Assembly (NCBI RefSeq): GCF_900109495.1
Contig: NZ_FOAA01000012.1
Coordinates: forward strand, 55,849 to 119,848
Source: Ectothiorhodospira marina
Lineage (GTDB): Bacteria > Pseudomonadota > Gammaproteobacteria > Ectothiorhodospirales > Ectothiorhodospiraceae
Reading direction: 5' to 3'
DNA length: 64,000 nucleotides
In this document: positions 9,126 through 18,802 of the stretch, one piece after another
Layout: the number at the start of each line of letters is the position of its first letter
How positions within the stretch are numbered: position 1 is the stretch's first letter
Translations under genes and position numbers: made by a program
The notes under the pieces: model-generated
What the model was told of the DNA's origin: nothing
The model's database searches: none
The model's input: the letters and a program-made list of their open reading frames with translations, nothing else

Positions 9126-9811
9126 CCCCCCCCATTCGCGTGTATTCGCTGGGCCGGCGCGACTACGAGCCGGTGTGGCGGGCCATGCAGGATTTCACCG
9201 CCGGTCGTGGCGACGACACGGCGGACGAGATCTGGCAGGTGGAGCATCCGCCGGTGTTTACCCTGGGCATGAACGGCAAGCGCGAGCATGTGCTGGATGC
9301 TGGTCCTATTCCCGTGATCCCGGTGGACCGGGGTGGGCAGGTGACCTATCACGGTCCGGGTCAGGTGGTGATCTATCTGCTGCTGGATGTGCGTCGCCAG
9401 GGTATGGGGGTGCGTGCCCTGGTCACGGCCCTGGAGCGGACCGTCATCGATTATCTGGCGGGATTGGGTATTCCGGCCCAGGCCCGTGCGGACGCCCCTG
9501 GGGTGTATGTGGGGGGTGCCAAGATCGCCGCCCTGGGGCTGCGGGTGCGTCGTGGCGGCAGCTATCATGGGCTGGCCCTCAATGTGAATCCGGACCTGGG
9601 CGCCTTTGCGCGCATCAACCCCTGTGGCTATCAGGGGCTGGCGACCACGTCGCTGGAGCAGTTGGGGGTGGATGTGAGTTGGGGGCAGGCAGCGGAGGGG
9701 TTGACGCGCTGTCTGGCGGATGCCTTGGGGCGCAGCATTGAGTGGGTGCCCGCCGCGCCCCTCATCCCCGACCCTTCTCCCCGGAGGGGAGAAGGGAGAG
9801 CATCTGGGTAA
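9122..9811 (+). CDS. lipB: octanoyltransferase
   Basis: 229 aa from a GTG overlapping the ybeD stop (GTGA). It transfers octanoyl from acyl-carrier protein to lipoyl domains. The motif [13 protein letters not shown]134 (GAKIAALG) and C168 (NPCGYQGL) form the active site and align with E. coli K135/C169. The last roughly 17 residues ([17 protein letters not shown]) are encoded by a palindromic repeat, so the natural C terminus has been extended by insertion of a repeat element. No lipA follows; the array described at 9758-10222 lies downstream. Confidence 0.95.
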   Translation: MTPPIRVYSLGRRDYEPVWRAMQDFTAGRGDDTADEIWQVEHPPVFTLGMNGKREHVLDAGPIPVIPVDRGGQVTYHGPGQVVIYLLLDVRRQGMGVRALVTALERTVIDYLAGLGIPAQARADAPGVYVGGAKIAALGLRVRRGGSYHGLALNVNPDLGAFARINPCGYQGLATTSLEQLGVDVSWGQAAEGLTRCLADALGRSIEWVPAAPLIPDPSPRRGEGRASG

Positions 9812-10222
9812 TCCCGTTCCAGAGCCCTTCTCCCCTCGCGGCTGCCCTTGGGGTAATCCGATTTCAGAGCCCTTCTCTCCTCGCGGCTGCCCTTGGGGTA
9901 ATCCGATTTCAGAGCCCTTCTCTCCTCGCGGCTGCCCTTGGGGTAATCCGATTTCAGAGCCCTTCTCTCCTCGCGGCTGCCCTTGGGGTAATCCGATTTC
10001 AGAGCCCTTCTCTCCTCGCGGCTGCCCTTGGGGTAATCCGATTTCAGAGCCCTTCTCTCCTCGCGGCTGCCCTTGGGGTAATCCGATTTCAGAGCCCTTC
10101 TCTCCTCGCGGCTGCCCTTGGGGTAATCCGATTTCAGAGCCCCTCTCTCCTCGCGGCTGCCCTTGGGGTAATCCGATTTCAGAGCCCCTCTCCCCTTGGG
10201 GAGAGGGGGTGGGGTGAGGGGG
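9758..10222. repeat. composite palindromic element split by a tandem array
   Basis: The left end reads CCCCTCATCCCCG followed by a hairpin (9772-9796, CCCTTCTCCCC/GGGGAGAAGGG). The right end is a second hairpin (10185-10208, CCCCTCTCCCC/GGGGAGAGGGG) followed by GGGGTGAGGGG. The same two-hairpin design with a spacer of about 40 bp is present at 63751-63868. Here the interior is replaced by the 45-bp array. The left arm overlaps the 3' end of lipB. Confidence 0.75.
9796..10200. repeat. 45-bp direct tandem repeat, 9 units
   Basis: Units begin with GCTGCCCTTGGGG at 9841, 9886, 9931, 9976, 10021, 10066, 10111 and 10156, exactly 45 bases apart. A degenerate unit (9796-9840) precedes them and holds the lipB stop. 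Internal units are almost identical; the last two differ by CTT/CCT in the hairpin half. Because 45 is a multiple of three and the unit has no stop codon in several frames, long artefactual reading frames cross the array on both strands. Confidence 0.95.
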
Positions 10223-10238
10223 TAACGAAGCCGTCCTG

Positions 10239-10658
10239 CTACAGATACTCCCGCCAATGCCGGGGCCGATGATCCCGGCAGCCGTGGGACTGCTGGCGGT
10301 ACTGATTCGCGAACACTCGCTGTGCCACACCACTGATGCTCTCGTCCTTCACCAGGCCCAGGTTGTCGCGGATGGTATCCTCACCATAGTTGTACAGGGC
10401 TCGACGCAGCTTCGATAGCAGACTGTTGTCCATATGGAAGCCGACCTCGGTCAGGGCCTGCTCCAGTTCTGCGTAGGTGAGCTCGCGGATGTCGTAGGTG
10501 ACCTGGAGTTTCTTGTCGCCATCGCGGTGCACCTCACGGATGGCGGGGACCTCGTCCCGCAACATCAGCCAGGCGGCCTCCAGTTGGTCCTGTTCTTTCT
10601 GCGGGCCCCGGAACACCAGTTCCCGGTGGCGGATGTATGTGTCGTCTGCGGATTCCAT
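10239..10658 (-). CDS. conserved-looking hypothetical protein, 139 aa
   Basis: I do not recognise the family with certainty. The first 95 residues alternate predicted strands and helices (RHRELVFRG, EAAWLML, KKLQVTYDI, YAELEQALTEVGF), which resembles a ferredoxin-like beta-alpha-beta fold as in heavy-metal-associated domains, but no CxxC is present. The C-terminal part ends in HGCRDHRPRHWREYL, rich in His, Arg and one Cys. It has normal codon use for the window, an ATG start and a 66-base gap from prmC upstream on the same strand, so it may be the last gene of the hemA-prfA-prmC transcript. No signal peptide or membrane segment. Confidence 0.75.
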   Translation of the reverse strand: MESADDTYIRHRELVFRGPQKEQDQLEAAWLMLRDEVPAIREVHRDGDKKLQVTYDIRELTYAELEQALTEVGFHMDNSLLSKLRRALYNYGEDTIRDNLGLVKDESISGVAQRVFANQYRQQSHGCRDHRPRHWREYL

Positions 10659-10724
10659 GGGGCCAATGCTAGCGGCCTGCCCGGAATATGCAAGACAAAA
10701 AGTGCAGGATCTCCTGCAGGGGAG

Positions 10725-11561
10725 TCAGTTCAGGCAGCCTTGGGTCACCCGATCACACCCGGCCAGATCCTTGAGCGTCTCGATCCGGGAAAAGCCCGCT
10801 GCCTGGAACAGTGCCTGAACCGCCCCCCCCTGATCCCAACCGTGCTCGACCAGCAGCCAGCCACCAGGTAATAGATGCCCCGGCGCATCGGCCACGATCT
10901 GGCGCAGATCATCCAGGCCATCGGCGCCTGACACCAGGGCCTCCCGGGGCTCGTGATCCAGTCGGGCCAGATGCGGGTCAGCTTCGGCCACATAGGGGGG
11001 GTTGCTGACGATCATGTCAAAGCATGCATCTCCCAGTGGGGTATACCAGCTTCCCTCAAGCCACCGGATCCGCGACTGCAGGCCCAGGTGGCGGGCATTG
11101 TCGCGGGCTATCGCCAGGGCCACGGTGGAGCGGTCAGTGGCAGCAATGCGTGCCTGCGGGCGCTCGGTGGCCAGGGCCAGGGCGATGGCGCCGGAGCCGG
11201 TACCCAGGTCCACGATGGCAGCGTCGCTGTCCCTGGCCAGATGGTTGAGGACCGCCTCTACCAGGATCTCCGTGTCCGGGCGTGGGATCAGTACCTGGGG
11301 GCTCACCTGCAAGTCCAGCGACCAGAACTCGCGGCGGCCCAGTAAATAGGCCATGGGTTCCCCAGTCGATCGCCGGGCCACCCATTGGCGCACTTGCCGC
11401 GCCGGGTCGTCCCCCACGGTGTCCGTGCCATGGGCGAACAGCCAGGCCCGGTCCCGACCCAGTGCCTGGGCCACCAGCAACTGGGCCTCCAGCCGAGGAG
11501 CGTCCAGGCCTTGCAGGCCCTGACAGGCCTCGGCAATGAGATCGGAAACGGTCAAGGTCAT
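10725..11561 (-). CDS. prmC: release-factor glutamine methyltransferase
   Basis: 278 aa from the ATG at 11561. A GTG at 11591 would add ten residues; the ATG start places the NPPY motif at residues 187-190, close to N183 of E. coli PrmC. It methylates the Gln of the GGQ motif of release factors using S-adenosylmethionine. The SAM motif VDLGTGSGAIAL is at about 117-128. It follows prfA on the same strand with a 72-base gap, the common hemA-prfA-prmC order. Confidence 0.95.
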   Translation of the reverse strand: MTLTVSDLIAEACQGLQGLDAPRLEAQLLVAQALGRDRAWLFAHGTDTVGDDPARQVRQWVARRSTGEPMAYLLGRREFWSLDLQVSPQVLIPRPDTEILVEAVLNHLARDSDAAIVDLGTGSGAIALALATERPQARIAATDRSTVALAIARDNARHLGLQSRIRWLEGSWYTPLGDACFDMIVSNPPYVAEADPHLARLDHEPREALVSGADGLDDLRQIVADAPGHLLPGGWLLVEHGWDQGGAVQALFQAAGFSRIETLKDLAGCDRVTQGCLN

Positions 11562-11633
11562 GTGAGGTCGTGTGGCTGGGGGCGTGTCCACAGCATGGGC
11601 GGGCCGCTTCGCGCGGGAGGAGCGAGGCCTGTC

Positions 11634-12716
11634 TCAGTCGGCCAGGGCGGCGAGTTGTTCGGCCTGATGTTCATTGACCAGGGGGTCAATCACCGGGTCC
11701 AGATCACCCGCCATGATATTTTCCAGCTTATACAGGGTGAGGTTGATGCGGTGATCAGTCACTCGACCCTGGGGGAAGTTATAGGTGCGGATGCGCTCGG
11801 AGCGGTCGCCACTACCTACCAGAGACTTGCGGGTGGCGGACTGCTCCGAGTGGCGTCGGGTCTCCTCCATTTCCAGAAGTCGGGCAGCCAGATAACTCAT
11901 GGCCTTGGCCCGGTTCTTGTGCTGTGAGCGCTCTTCCTGACATTCCACCACCAGGCCCGTGGGGAGGTGGGTGAGGCGCACGGCGGAGTCGGTCCGGTTC
12001 ACATGCTGCCCGCCGGCACCACTGGCCCGATAGGTATCCACCCGCAGGTCGGCGGGATTGATTTCGGGGATCTCCATCTCGTCGGGTTCGGGCATGATCA
12101 CCACGGTGGCCGCCGAGGTGTGGATGCGGCCCTGGGATTCGGTGTCGGGCACCCGCTGCACCCGATGGGCCCCGGATTCGAACTTGAGCCGGGCGTATAC
12201 ACCGCGTCCTGTCACCCGGGCAATGAGTTCTCGAAAGCCCCCATGCTCGCCCTCATTTTCCGAGAGGATTTCAATCTGCCAGCCGCGGGTCTCGGCGTAG
12301 CGGGAATACATGCGGAACAGGTCGCCGGCAAAGATGGCGGCCTCGTCGCCGCCGGTGCCGGCCCGGATCTCCAGGAAGGTATTGCTGTCGTCGTGGGGGT
12401 CGCGGGGGATCAGGTGACGCTGAAGGTTCTGTTCCAGATCCGCCAGGCGAATCTGGGTGGCATCCACCTCATCCTCGGCCATGGCACGCAGCTCCGGGTC
12501 CGGGTCACGGGCCATTTCGCGGGCGGCTTCCAGGTCGTTGCCTGCCTGAGCGTATTCGTTCCAGGCCGCCACCACCGGTTCCAACTGGCTGTATTCGACT
12601 GAGTACTGGCGAAAGCGGTCCTGGTCGCCGATGACATCCGGGTCGGAGAGCAGGCCGCCCAGTTCCTCAAATCGCTCGGCAATGTCTTCCAGCTTGCGGC
12701 GAATGGAGTCTTTCAC
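11634..12716 (-). CDS. prfA: peptide chain release factor 1
   Basis: 360 aa. The GGQ loop is at 235-237, and the stop-codon recognition tripeptide is P190-D-T192, a PxT form that distinguishes RF1 from RF2 (SPF). RF1 reads UAA and UAG. The start overlaps the hemA stop by 4 bases. The middle Asp of PDT is a common variation of PxT and needs no special explanation. Confidence 0.98.
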   Translation of the reverse strand: MKDSIRRKLEDIAERFEELGGLLSDPDVIGDQDRFRQYSVEYSQLEPVVAAWNEYAQAGNDLEAAREMARDPDPELRAMAEDEVDATQIRLADLEQNLQRHLIPRDPHDDSNTFLEIRAGTGGDEAAIFAGDLFRMYSRYAETRGWQIEILSENEGEHGGFRELIARVTGRGVYARLKFESGAHRVQRVPDTESQGRIHTSAATVVIMPEPDEMEIPEINPADLRVDTYRASGAGGQHVNRTDSAVRLTHLPTGLVVECQEERSQHKNRAKAMSYLAARLLEMEETRRHSEQSATRKSLVGSGDRSERIRTYNFPQGRVTDHRINLTLYKLENIMAGDLDPVIDPLVNEHQAEQLAALAD

Positions 12717-13996
12717 GAATTGATCTTGTGACCACTGGTGTCGGTTTCAGGCAGCTTGAACAGGGCATGCGCCGCGTCGATGAGTTCCAGCTTCCCGTCC
12801 CTGGCCGCCTGGTTCATGCTGTCGCAGGGTTCGTGCAGGAACTTGTTGGTGAGGGTGTGGGCGAGAAAGCCCAGGGCCTCCTCCGGGGATTTGCCCGCGG
12901 CGACCATCTGCAGGGACTTGTCCAGCACCTCCACCTGCATGCTGTGGGCCTTGTCGCGGAAGGCGCAGATGGTGCTCACCGCGTCCTGGGCCCGCAACCA
13001 GCCCATGAACGAATCCACCTGGGATTCGATGATCTCCTCGGCCTGGCGAGCCGCTTCGCGGCGGGACTGCAGGTTCTCCTGGATCACCTCCTCCAGGTCA
13101 TCCACCGTGTACAGGTACACATCGTCCAGTTTGCCCACTTCCGGTTCGATGTCCCGGGGTACGGCGATGTCCACCATGAACATGGGCCGATGCTTGCGTA
13201 CCTTCAGGGCCCGTTCCACAGCGCCCTTGCCCAGGATGGGCAGCGGGCTGGCGGTGGAGGAGATCAGGATGTCGGCCTCGGCCAGGCGATTGGGAATCTC
13301 CTGCAGGGTGATCACCTCGGCGTTGAACTGATCCGCCAGGGGCTTGGCGCGTTCCACCGTACGGTTGGCGACGATAATGCGCCCGATCTCGTTGGTGCTC
13401 AGGTGACGGGCGGCCAATTCAACGGTTTCGCCAGCACCGATCATCAGCGCGGTGAGGGGCTTCATGTCGCCCCAGATCTGTTTGGCCAGGGAGACCGCGG
13501 CAAAGGCCACCGAGACGGGGCTGGAGCCAATGGCGGTGGAGGTGCGCACATTCTTCGCCACGGAGAAGGCATGCTGGAACAGCCGGCCCAACTGGCGACC
13601 CAGGGTGCCGGAAGTGTTGGCGTTCTGGTAGGCGCCCTTGAGCTGGCCCAGGATCTGGGGTTCGCCCAGTACCAGGGAGTCCAGGCCGCAGGCCACGCGC
13701 AGCAGGTGACGCACGGCATCATCATCGTGATGGCGGTAGATATAGGGCTGGATCTCGCTGGGCTTGAGGCGGTGAAATTCTCCCAGCCAGTGCAGGACCC
13801 GGTCGGCGGGCTGGTGGGCCTCGGAGCGGAAATAGATTTCCGTGCGATTGCAGGTGGACAGGATGGCCGCCTCTTCCACCGGCGTGGATTGGGTCAGCCC
13901 GTTAAGGGCTTCCTCCATACGCTCTGGCGAGAAGACGACCCGTTCGCGAATCCCGACGGGGGCGGATTTGTGATTGACTCCGAGAGTAAAAAGCAT
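12713..13996 (-). CDS. hemA: glutamyl-tRNA reductase
   Basis: 427 aa from the ATG at 13996 ([13 protein letters not shown]); an upstream start would add 17 non-conserved residues. The catalytic Cys is C49 in LSTCNRTE, and the NADPH-binding [13 protein letters not shown] block follows. It makes glutamate-1-semialdehyde from Glu-tRNA, the committed step to ALA, feeding heme and, in this phototroph, bacteriochlorophyll. The second enzyme, hemL, is at 50235. It is first gene of the minus-strand cluster with prfA and prmC and is divergent from the TPR-lolB-ispE operon. Confidence 0.98.
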   Translation of the reverse strand: MLFTLGVNHKSAPVGIRERVVFSPERMEEALNGLTQSTPVEEAAILSTCNRTEIYFRSEAHQPADRVLHWLGEFHRLKPSEIQPYIYRHHDDDAVRHLLRVACGLDSLVLGEPQILGQLKGAYQNANTSGTLGRQLGRLFQHAFSVAKNVRTSTAIGSSPVSVAFAAVSLAKQIWGDMKPLTALMIGAGETVELAARHLSTNEIGRIIVANRTVERAKPLADQFNAEVITLQEIPNRLAEADILISSTASPLPILGKGAVERALKVRKHRPMFMVDIAVPRDIEPEVGKLDDVYLYTVDDLEEVIQENLQSRREAARQAEEIIESQVDSFMGWLRAQDAVSTICAFRDKAHSMQVEVLDKSLQMVAAGKSPEEALGFLAHTLTNKFLHEPCDSMNQAARDGKLELIDAAHALFKLPETDTSGHKINS

Positions 13997-14349
13997 CGCA
14001 CGTGAGGACCTGGTGAATAGCGTATTTTGCGCCAGCATTGAAGTCATGACAAGTTTACCCCGGTTTTAACCCTTTGAGTCCGCACGGAAAACTCTTGATC
14101 CTACGGGTGACGGCCAAGAGCCCGGGAACTTATCGGGCATATTATGGTGCCAAAGGGATACGAGCCGACGGATTCCGTGAGTCTGTTTCCTCAATCTGAC
14201 ACAGTGGGCGCCCGGGCGCTGTCCAGTTGAGTTTACACTGTCCGGGACCTTTGGCGCGCCCCCCTTGTGGGTATTCGTGCCGACGGGTTGCAAGAAGCGA
14301 TCCGGTCTGGTGTCCTGCTCATTTCGACAAGTTGGGTTCCCGTCCCCTG
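13997..14349. other. intergenic region between divergent hemA and TPR lipoprotein gene
   Basis: No convincing gene. A minus-strand CATAAT (complement of 14141-14146) could be the -10 of hemA but the -35 is poor. The stretch from 14048 to 14230 is somewhat AT-richer than its neighbours. Reading frames entering it from the TPR gene upstream of 14350 lack a conserved character. Confidence 0.5.
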
Positions 14350-16116
14350 ATGAAGCCTTCCGCCACGTCTTTTGCATCGTTCCCCGCTCGCGCCGCCGTC
14401 GTTCTGGCCGGCGCTGTTCTCGCGGCCAGTCTGCTTACCGCCTGTGCCGGCCTGGCCCAGGAGGGCGGCGGACACGAACCGGATGCCCATCCCGATCCTG
14501 ATCTGCGGATGGGGGCGCCGGAAGACAATGGTCAGGCGGATCTCATCTACGAACTGCTGGTGGGGGAGATTGCCGGTCATATGGGCGAACTGCAAGTCTC
14601 CCTTGATCATTACTTGCGCGCGGCCGGGCGAAGTGATGATCCGGATGTGGCCGAGCGGGCCACCCGGATAGCCCTGTTCTCCGGTGACCCGGATAAAGTC
14701 CTGCCGGCGGCTCAGCGCTGGGTGGCGTTGGATGACAACAACCTGGAGGCCCGCCAGGTACTCGCCGCCATGCTGGTGAATGACGATCAGCCGGATGCGG
14801 CCGTACCCCACCTGGAATGGGTGCTCAAGCGTATGGACGCCGTGGAGGGGGATGGCCTGGGGTTGCTGGTGAACGTCCTTTCCCGCGCCCAGAATGGGGC
14901 GGCGGCGGTCAACGCCATGGAGCAGGTGGTCGCTGGGCGCGCCGAGGATCCCGAGGCGCACCTGGCGCTGGGCAGGCTGGCGCTCCAGCAGGATCAACCC
15001 CATGTGGCGGTCACCGCCACGGAGCGAGCCCTGCGCCTTGCCCCTGATCTGCGTGAGGCCAATGTGCTCAGGGCGCGCGCCATTCAGCACACCGGCGACC
15101 GGGCCGCCTCCCTGCGGGCCATGGATGAGTTGGTGCGGCGCTATCCCGATGATCTGGATCTGCGCGTCAATTACGGTCGGCTGTTGTTGCAGGAAGCGCG
15201 TTTTGCCGATGCCAGGGCCCAGTTCGAGGCGGTGGTGTCCGAGCGCGGAGACGATGCCGACATGCTCTATACCCTGGGGCTGATCAATATCGAGATGGAG
15301 CGGTACGATGACGCCGAGGGTTATCTGGAGCAGGTGCTCAGGACCGGTCAGCGGTCGGGTGACGCGCGCTACTACTTGGCGCGCATCGCCGAACTCACCG
15401 GTGACACGCAGCGTGCCGTGGACTTCTATGAGGAGGTGGACCGGGGGGATTATCGTCAGGAGTCCGTGCTCCGGGCTGCCCGCCTGCAAGGGGAGCTGGG
15501 CCAGATCAACCAGGCCCGGGAGGGCCTGGCCCGGCTGCGCGAGGCCAGTGACGAACCGCATGTGCAGGTGGAAACCTATCTTGCAGAGGCCCAGCTGCTG
15601 CGTGATGCCCGGGACTACCGGGCGGGCATGATACTGCTGGATGAGGCCTTGACCGCGCATCCTGGCCACCCGGAGCTGCTCTATGCGCGGGCCCTGATGG
15701 CCGAACGCCTGGGCAGGATCGCTCAACTGGAGGATGATCTGGGTCGCATCCTTGCGCGGGATCCGGAAAACTTTGCTGCCCTGAATGCCCTGGGGTACAC
15801 CCTGGCTGATCGCACCGATCGCCTTGACGAGGCCTTTGATTACATCCGTCGGGCCTTGGAACAGCGCCCCGAGGATGCTGCCGTGATCGATAGCATGGGC
15901 TGGGTGCTGTACCGCCTGGGCCGCCTGGGCGAGGCGGAGAGCCACCTCCGGCGCGCCTATGAAAAGACGCAGGATGGCGAGATCGCCAGCAACCTGGCCC
16001 AGGTGCTCTGGGATCGAGGTGCGCGCGAGGAGGCTCTGGACATTCTCGAGACCGCTCTGGAGCGGGATCCCGATCATGAGCGTCTGCTCCGGCTCAAGGA
16101 AAAACTGAACCCATGA
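14350..16116 (+). CDS. tetratricopeptide-repeat outer-membrane-type lipoprotein
   Basis: 588 aa from the ATG at 14350, chosen because it starts a lipoprotein signal (lipobox LTAC at about residues 22-25). The remainder is built of about 12-14 TPR-like helical pairs (for example AEDPEAHLALGRLALQQDQP, DADMLYTLGLINIEMERYDD, AVIDSMGWVLYRLGRLGEA). Proteins of this kind lie directly before lolB in many gammaproteobacteria. TPR arrays bind other proteins; a scaffold role in outer-membrane assembly or lipoprotein traffic is inferred from its position. It overlaps lolB by 4 bases (ATGA). Confidence 0.9.
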   Translation: MKPSATSFASFPARAAVVLAGAVLAASLLTACAGLAQEGGGHEPDAHPDPDLRMGAPEDNGQADLIYELLVGEIAGHMGELQVSLDHYLRAAGRSDDPDVAERATRIALFSGDPDKVLPAAQRWVALDDNNLEARQVLAAMLVNDDQPDAAVPHLEWVLKRMDAVEGDGLGLLVNVLSRAQNGAAAVNAMEQVVAGRAEDPEAHLALGRLALQQDQPHVAVTATERALRLAPDLREANVLRARAIQHTGDRAASLRAMDELVRRYPDDLDLRVNYGRLLLQEARFADARAQFEAVVSERGDDADMLYTLGLINIEMERYDDAEGYLEQVLRTGQRSGDARYYLARIAELTGDTQRAVDFYEEVDRGDYRQESVLRAARLQGELGQINQAREGLARLREASDEPHVQVETYLAEAQLLRDARDYRAGMILLDEALTAHPGHPELLYARALMAERLGRIAQLEDDLGRILARDPENFAALNALGYTLADRTDRLDEAFDYIRRALEQRPEDAAVIDSMGWVLYRLGRLGEAESHLRRAYEKTQDGEIASNLAQVLWDRGAREEALDILETALERDPDHERLLRLKEKLNP

Positions 16117-16712
16117 TGCGACTCATGATCGTGTGCCTGGCGGCGGCTCTGCTCGCTGCCTGCGCCGTGCGTCCGCCCGCCCCGGTGGAGGATGCGGAGC
16201 GCACCTGGCAGCAGCGGATGGAAGTCTTGTCCGTGCGGGACGACTGGGTGCTTGGCGGGCGCGTAGCCGTGGCCGTGGACGAGGAGCGCTGGAATGCCAA
16301 TCTGCGCTGGCGGCAGACAGGCGAGGCCTACGATATCCAGATCTACGGACCCTTTGGTCGCCATGCCGCCCGCCTGCGTGGGGATGCCTCCGGTGTGATC
16401 CTCACCGACGGCGAGGGGCGGGAGCACCATGCCCGGGATGCCGATCAACTGGTGTACGATACCCTGGGCTGGCGGTTACCGGTGAAGGGTCTGCGCTACT
16501 GGGTGCTGGGGATCCCGGCGCCCAGGGCGGAGCTTGAGGCCTATGCACTGGATCCGGCCGGTCGGCCCGAGCAACTGGTGCAGTCGGGATGGACCGTGCG
16601 CTATCAACGCTACAGCGATGAGCACCGTCCGCCGCTCCCCGATCGCATGACCCTGGAATTCGACGACATACGCGTCCGCGTACTGATGGACGACTGGCAG
16701 ATGAACCCATGA
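16113..16712 (+). CDS. lolB: outer-membrane lipoprotein receptor LolB
   Basis: 199 aa with lipobox LAAC. LolB takes lipoproteins from LolA and inserts them in the outer membrane. The block DDWVLGGRVAVAV, the RWRQTGEAYDIQIYGPFG strands and the LPVKGLRYWVLGIP motif are characteristic. Its start overlaps the TPR gene and its stop overlaps ispE, both by ATGA. Confidence 0.96.
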   Translation: MMRLMIVCLAAALLAACAVRPPAPVEDAERTWQQRMEVLSVRDDWVLGGRVAVAVDEERWNANLRWRQTGEAYDIQIYGPFGRHAARLRGDASGVILTDGEGREHHARDADQLVYDTLGWRLPVKGLRYWVLGIPAPRAELEAYALDPAGRPEQLVQSGWTVRYQRYSDEHRPPLPDRMTLEFDDIRVRVLMDDWQMNP

Positions 16713-17563
16713 ATCTGGATGCCTGGAAGGGCTGGCCCGCGCCAGCTAAGCTCAATCTGTTCCTGCACATCACCGGCCGCCGCCCGGATGGTTATCACGC
16801 ACTGCAAACGGTGTTTCAGTTTCTCTCCCATGGTGATGTGCTGGACTTTGAGCCACTTCCTGGCAATGAGGTGCGCCCCGCCCACGCGCTGGAGGATGTG
16901 GCGCCCGAGGATGACCTGACGGTCCGGGCGGCGCGCCGCCTCAAGCAGGCCACGGGGTATGGCGACGGCGCCCTGATCCGTGTGCGCAAGGTCCTGCCCA
17001 TGGGCGGGGGGCTGGGTGGCGGCAGTTCGGATGCCGCGACCACGCTGGTGGCCCTCAATCACCTGTGGGGTACCGGGTTGAGCCTTGAAGATCTGGCCGA
17101 ACTGGGGCTGACCCTGGGGGCTGATGTGCCCATCTTTGTGCATGGGCGGGCGGCCTGGGCCGAAGGGGTGGGGGAGTGTTTCGAGCCCATTGATCTCCCT
17201 GAGTCCTGGTATCTGGTGATCCATCCGGGTGTGCATGTATCCACCGGGGCTGTGTTCGGCGACCCCGGATTGACACGAAACTGCGAACCCATCACAATAG
17301 CCGACTTTACTGCGGGGCGGGCTGGAAACGTGTGTGAGCCCATTGTGTGCAAGCACTATCCGGCAGTGGCCGAGGCGCTTGTCTGGCTTGAGCGGCAAGG
17401 GGTTCAGCCGCGCATGACCGGAACCGGTAGTTGTGTCTTTGCCGCCTTTGCGGGGGAAGATGCCGCCCGGGATGCCCTGGTTCGATTGCCAGCGGCTTGG
17501 CAGGGATTTGTAGCCCAGGGCCAGAATCGCTCCGCACTGCAGGACCGCATGGATCGCGCATGA
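16709..17563 (+). CDS. ispE: 4-diphosphocytidyl-2-C-methyl-D-erythritol kinase
   Basis: 284 aa GHMP kinase of the MEP isoprenoid pathway. The PAKLNLFLHITG N-terminal motif (about residues 11-22) and the glycine-rich ATP loop GGLGGGSSDAA (about 100-110) are intact. Products feed quinones, undecaprenyl carriers and, in phototrophs, carotenoids and phytol. lolB-ispE-tRNA-Gln-prs is a standard gammaproteobacterial order. Confidence 0.97.
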   Translation: MNLDAWKGWPAPAKLNLFLHITGRRPDGYHALQTVFQFLSHGDVLDFEPLPGNEVRPAHALEDVAPEDDLTVRAARRLKQATGYGDGALIRVRKVLPMGGGLGGGSSDAATTLVALNHLWGTGLSLEDLAELGLTLGADVPIFVHGRAAWAEGVGECFEPIDLPESWYLVIHPGVHVSTGAVFGDPGLTRNCEPITIADFTAGRAGNVCEPIVCKHYPAVAEALVWLERQGVQPRMTGTGSCVFAAFAGEDAARDALVRLPAAWQGFVAQGQNRSALQDRMDRA

Positions 17564-17589
17564 GTTCCGACTCTCGCTGAAAGTTTTCT

Positions 17590-17664
17590 TGGGCCGTCGC
17601 CAAGTGGTAAGGCACCGGGTTTTGATCCCGGCATTCGCAGGTTCGAATCCTGCCGGCCCAGCCA
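17590..17664 (+). tRNA. tRNA-Gln (anticodon TTG)
   Basis: 75 nt with encoded CCA. Acceptor stem TGGGCCG pairs with CGGCCCA; anticodon stem CCGGG/CCCGG encloses the loop TTTTGAT with anticodon TTG; T arm GCAGG-TTCGAAT-CCTGC is intact. It decodes CAA (and CAG by wobble). It lies 26 bases after ispE. Confidence 0.98.
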
Positions 17665-17676
17665 ACCATCGTCGAG

Positions 17677-17715
17677 TCCCCTGCGCCCATTCGGTGCAGG
17701 GGATTTGGTGTTTTT
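17677..17715 (+). terminator. intrinsic terminator after tRNA-Gln
   Basis: Stem TCCCCTGC (17677-17684) pairs with GCAGGGGA (17696-17703), loop GCCCATTCGGT, followed by TTTGGTGTTTTT. It separates the tRNA from prs. Confidence 0.7.
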
Positions 17716-17767
17716 AGGGTTCCCTAAAATTATGCTCCCTAGATCCACAGTGGTCGAAAAAACCAAA

Positions 17768-18706
17768 ATGATGATCTTCGCCGGGAATGCCACTCCCAAC
17801 CTGGCGCAGAGTGTTGTCAATCACCTCAATCTGCCTCTGGGCAAGGCGGTCGTCGGTCGCTTCAGCGATGGCGAGGTGCAGGTGGAACTGTTGGAGAATG
17901 TCCGTGGGCGGGATGTCTTCATCATCCAGTCCACTGGCGCCCCCACCAATGACAATCTCATGGAACTGCTCATCATGGTGGATGCCTTGCGCCGGGCTTC
18001 GGCTGGCCGCATCACCACGGTGATTCCCTATTTTGGCTACTCCCGCCAGGATCGCCGCGTGCGCTCTGCCCGTGTGCCCATCTCCGCCAAGGTGGTGGCC
18101 AACATGCTCGAGGCGGTGGGTGCCGACCGGGTGCTGACCGTGGATGTACACGCCGATCAGGTGCAGGGTTTCTTCAACGTACCGGTGGACAACGTCTACG
18201 CTTCGCCCATCCTGCTGGGGCATATCTGGCGTCAGAAGATCCCGAACCTGCTGGTGGTCTCGCCGGACGTGGGCGGTGTGGTGCGTGCCCGGGCCCTGGC
18301 CAAGCGCCTGGACGACGCCGAGCTGGCCATCATCGACAAGCGCCGGCCCAAGGCCAATGAATCCCAGGTGATGCACATCATCGGCGATGTGCAGGACAAG
18401 ACCTGCATCATCATCGACGACCTGGTGGATACCGCTGGCACCCTGTGTCAGGCCGCCAAGGCCTTGAAGGAGCACGGTGCCGCCAAGGTCATGGCCTATG
18501 CCACGCACCCGGTCCTTTCGGGGCCCGCCATCGAGAACATCAGCAACTCGGAGCTGGATGAGCTGGTGGTCACCGACACCCTGCCGTTGCGTCCCGAGGC
18601 CCAGGCCTGTGATCGCATCAAGCAACTCAGCGTGGCCGGCATGCTGGCCGAGACCATCCGCCGCATCAATCGCGAGGAGTCGGTCAGCTCGCTGTTCGTC
18701 GACTGA
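17768..18706 (+). CDS. prs: ribose-phosphate pyrophosphokinase
   Basis: 312 aa from the first ATG of an ATGATG pair ([14 protein letters not shown]); upstream GTG codons (e.g. 17750) would extend it slightly and no strong Shine-Dalgarno discriminates. It makes PRPP from ribose-5-phosphate and ATP. The PRPP-binding loop [12 protein letters not shown] and the catalytic flexible loop region [16 protein letters not shown] are conserved. It is followed by tandem terminator-like hairpins before rplY. Confidence 0.97.
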   Translation: MMIFAGNATPNLAQSVVNHLNLPLGKAVVGRFSDGEVQVELLENVRGRDVFIIQSTGAPTNDNLMELLIMVDALRRASAGRITTVIPYFGYSRQDRRVRSARVPISAKVVANMLEAVGADRVLTVDVHADQVQGFFNVPVDNVYASPILLGHIWRQKIPNLLVVSPDVGGVVRARALAKRLDDAELAIIDKRRPKANESQVMHIIGDVQDKTCIIIDDLVDTAGTLCQAAKALKEHGAAKVMAYATHPVLSGPAIENISNSELDELVVTDTLPLRPEAQACDRIKQLSVAGMLAETIRRINREESVSSLFVD

Positions 18707-18725
18707 CGGTACGGAACCCATTTTG

Positions 18726-18783
18726 GCCGGGAGGCCCCCTCCCGGCCCCATCGCCCCTCCTGGTCGCGGGAGGGGTTTCTTTT
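18726..18783 (+). terminator. tandem hairpins / intrinsic terminator after prs
   Basis: First hairpin GCCGGGAG/CTCCCGGC (18726-18746). Second hairpin CCCCTCC/GGAGGGG (18754-18775) runs into TTTCTTTT, a Rho-independent terminator. The rplY start is 20 bases further, so partial read-through or an rplY leader role is possible. Confidence 0.75.
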
Positions 18784-18802
18784 GTAAGTCGGAGAGTCAG
18801 AC

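Noticed and set aside
9796..10200. Possible CRISPR array
   Set aside because: Units are contiguous 45-bp direct repeats with no variable spacers, and no cas gene is near.
9080..10333. Long minus-strand frame (417 aa) with GSEIGLPQGQPRGEK repeats
   Set aside because: It is translation of the 45-bp array and of antisense lipB; the array is stop-free in several frames because its period is a multiple of three.
12143..12151. PDT instead of PAT in release factor 1
   Set aside because: PxT is the conserved requirement and the middle residue varies among RF1 proteins; the GGQ loop is normal.
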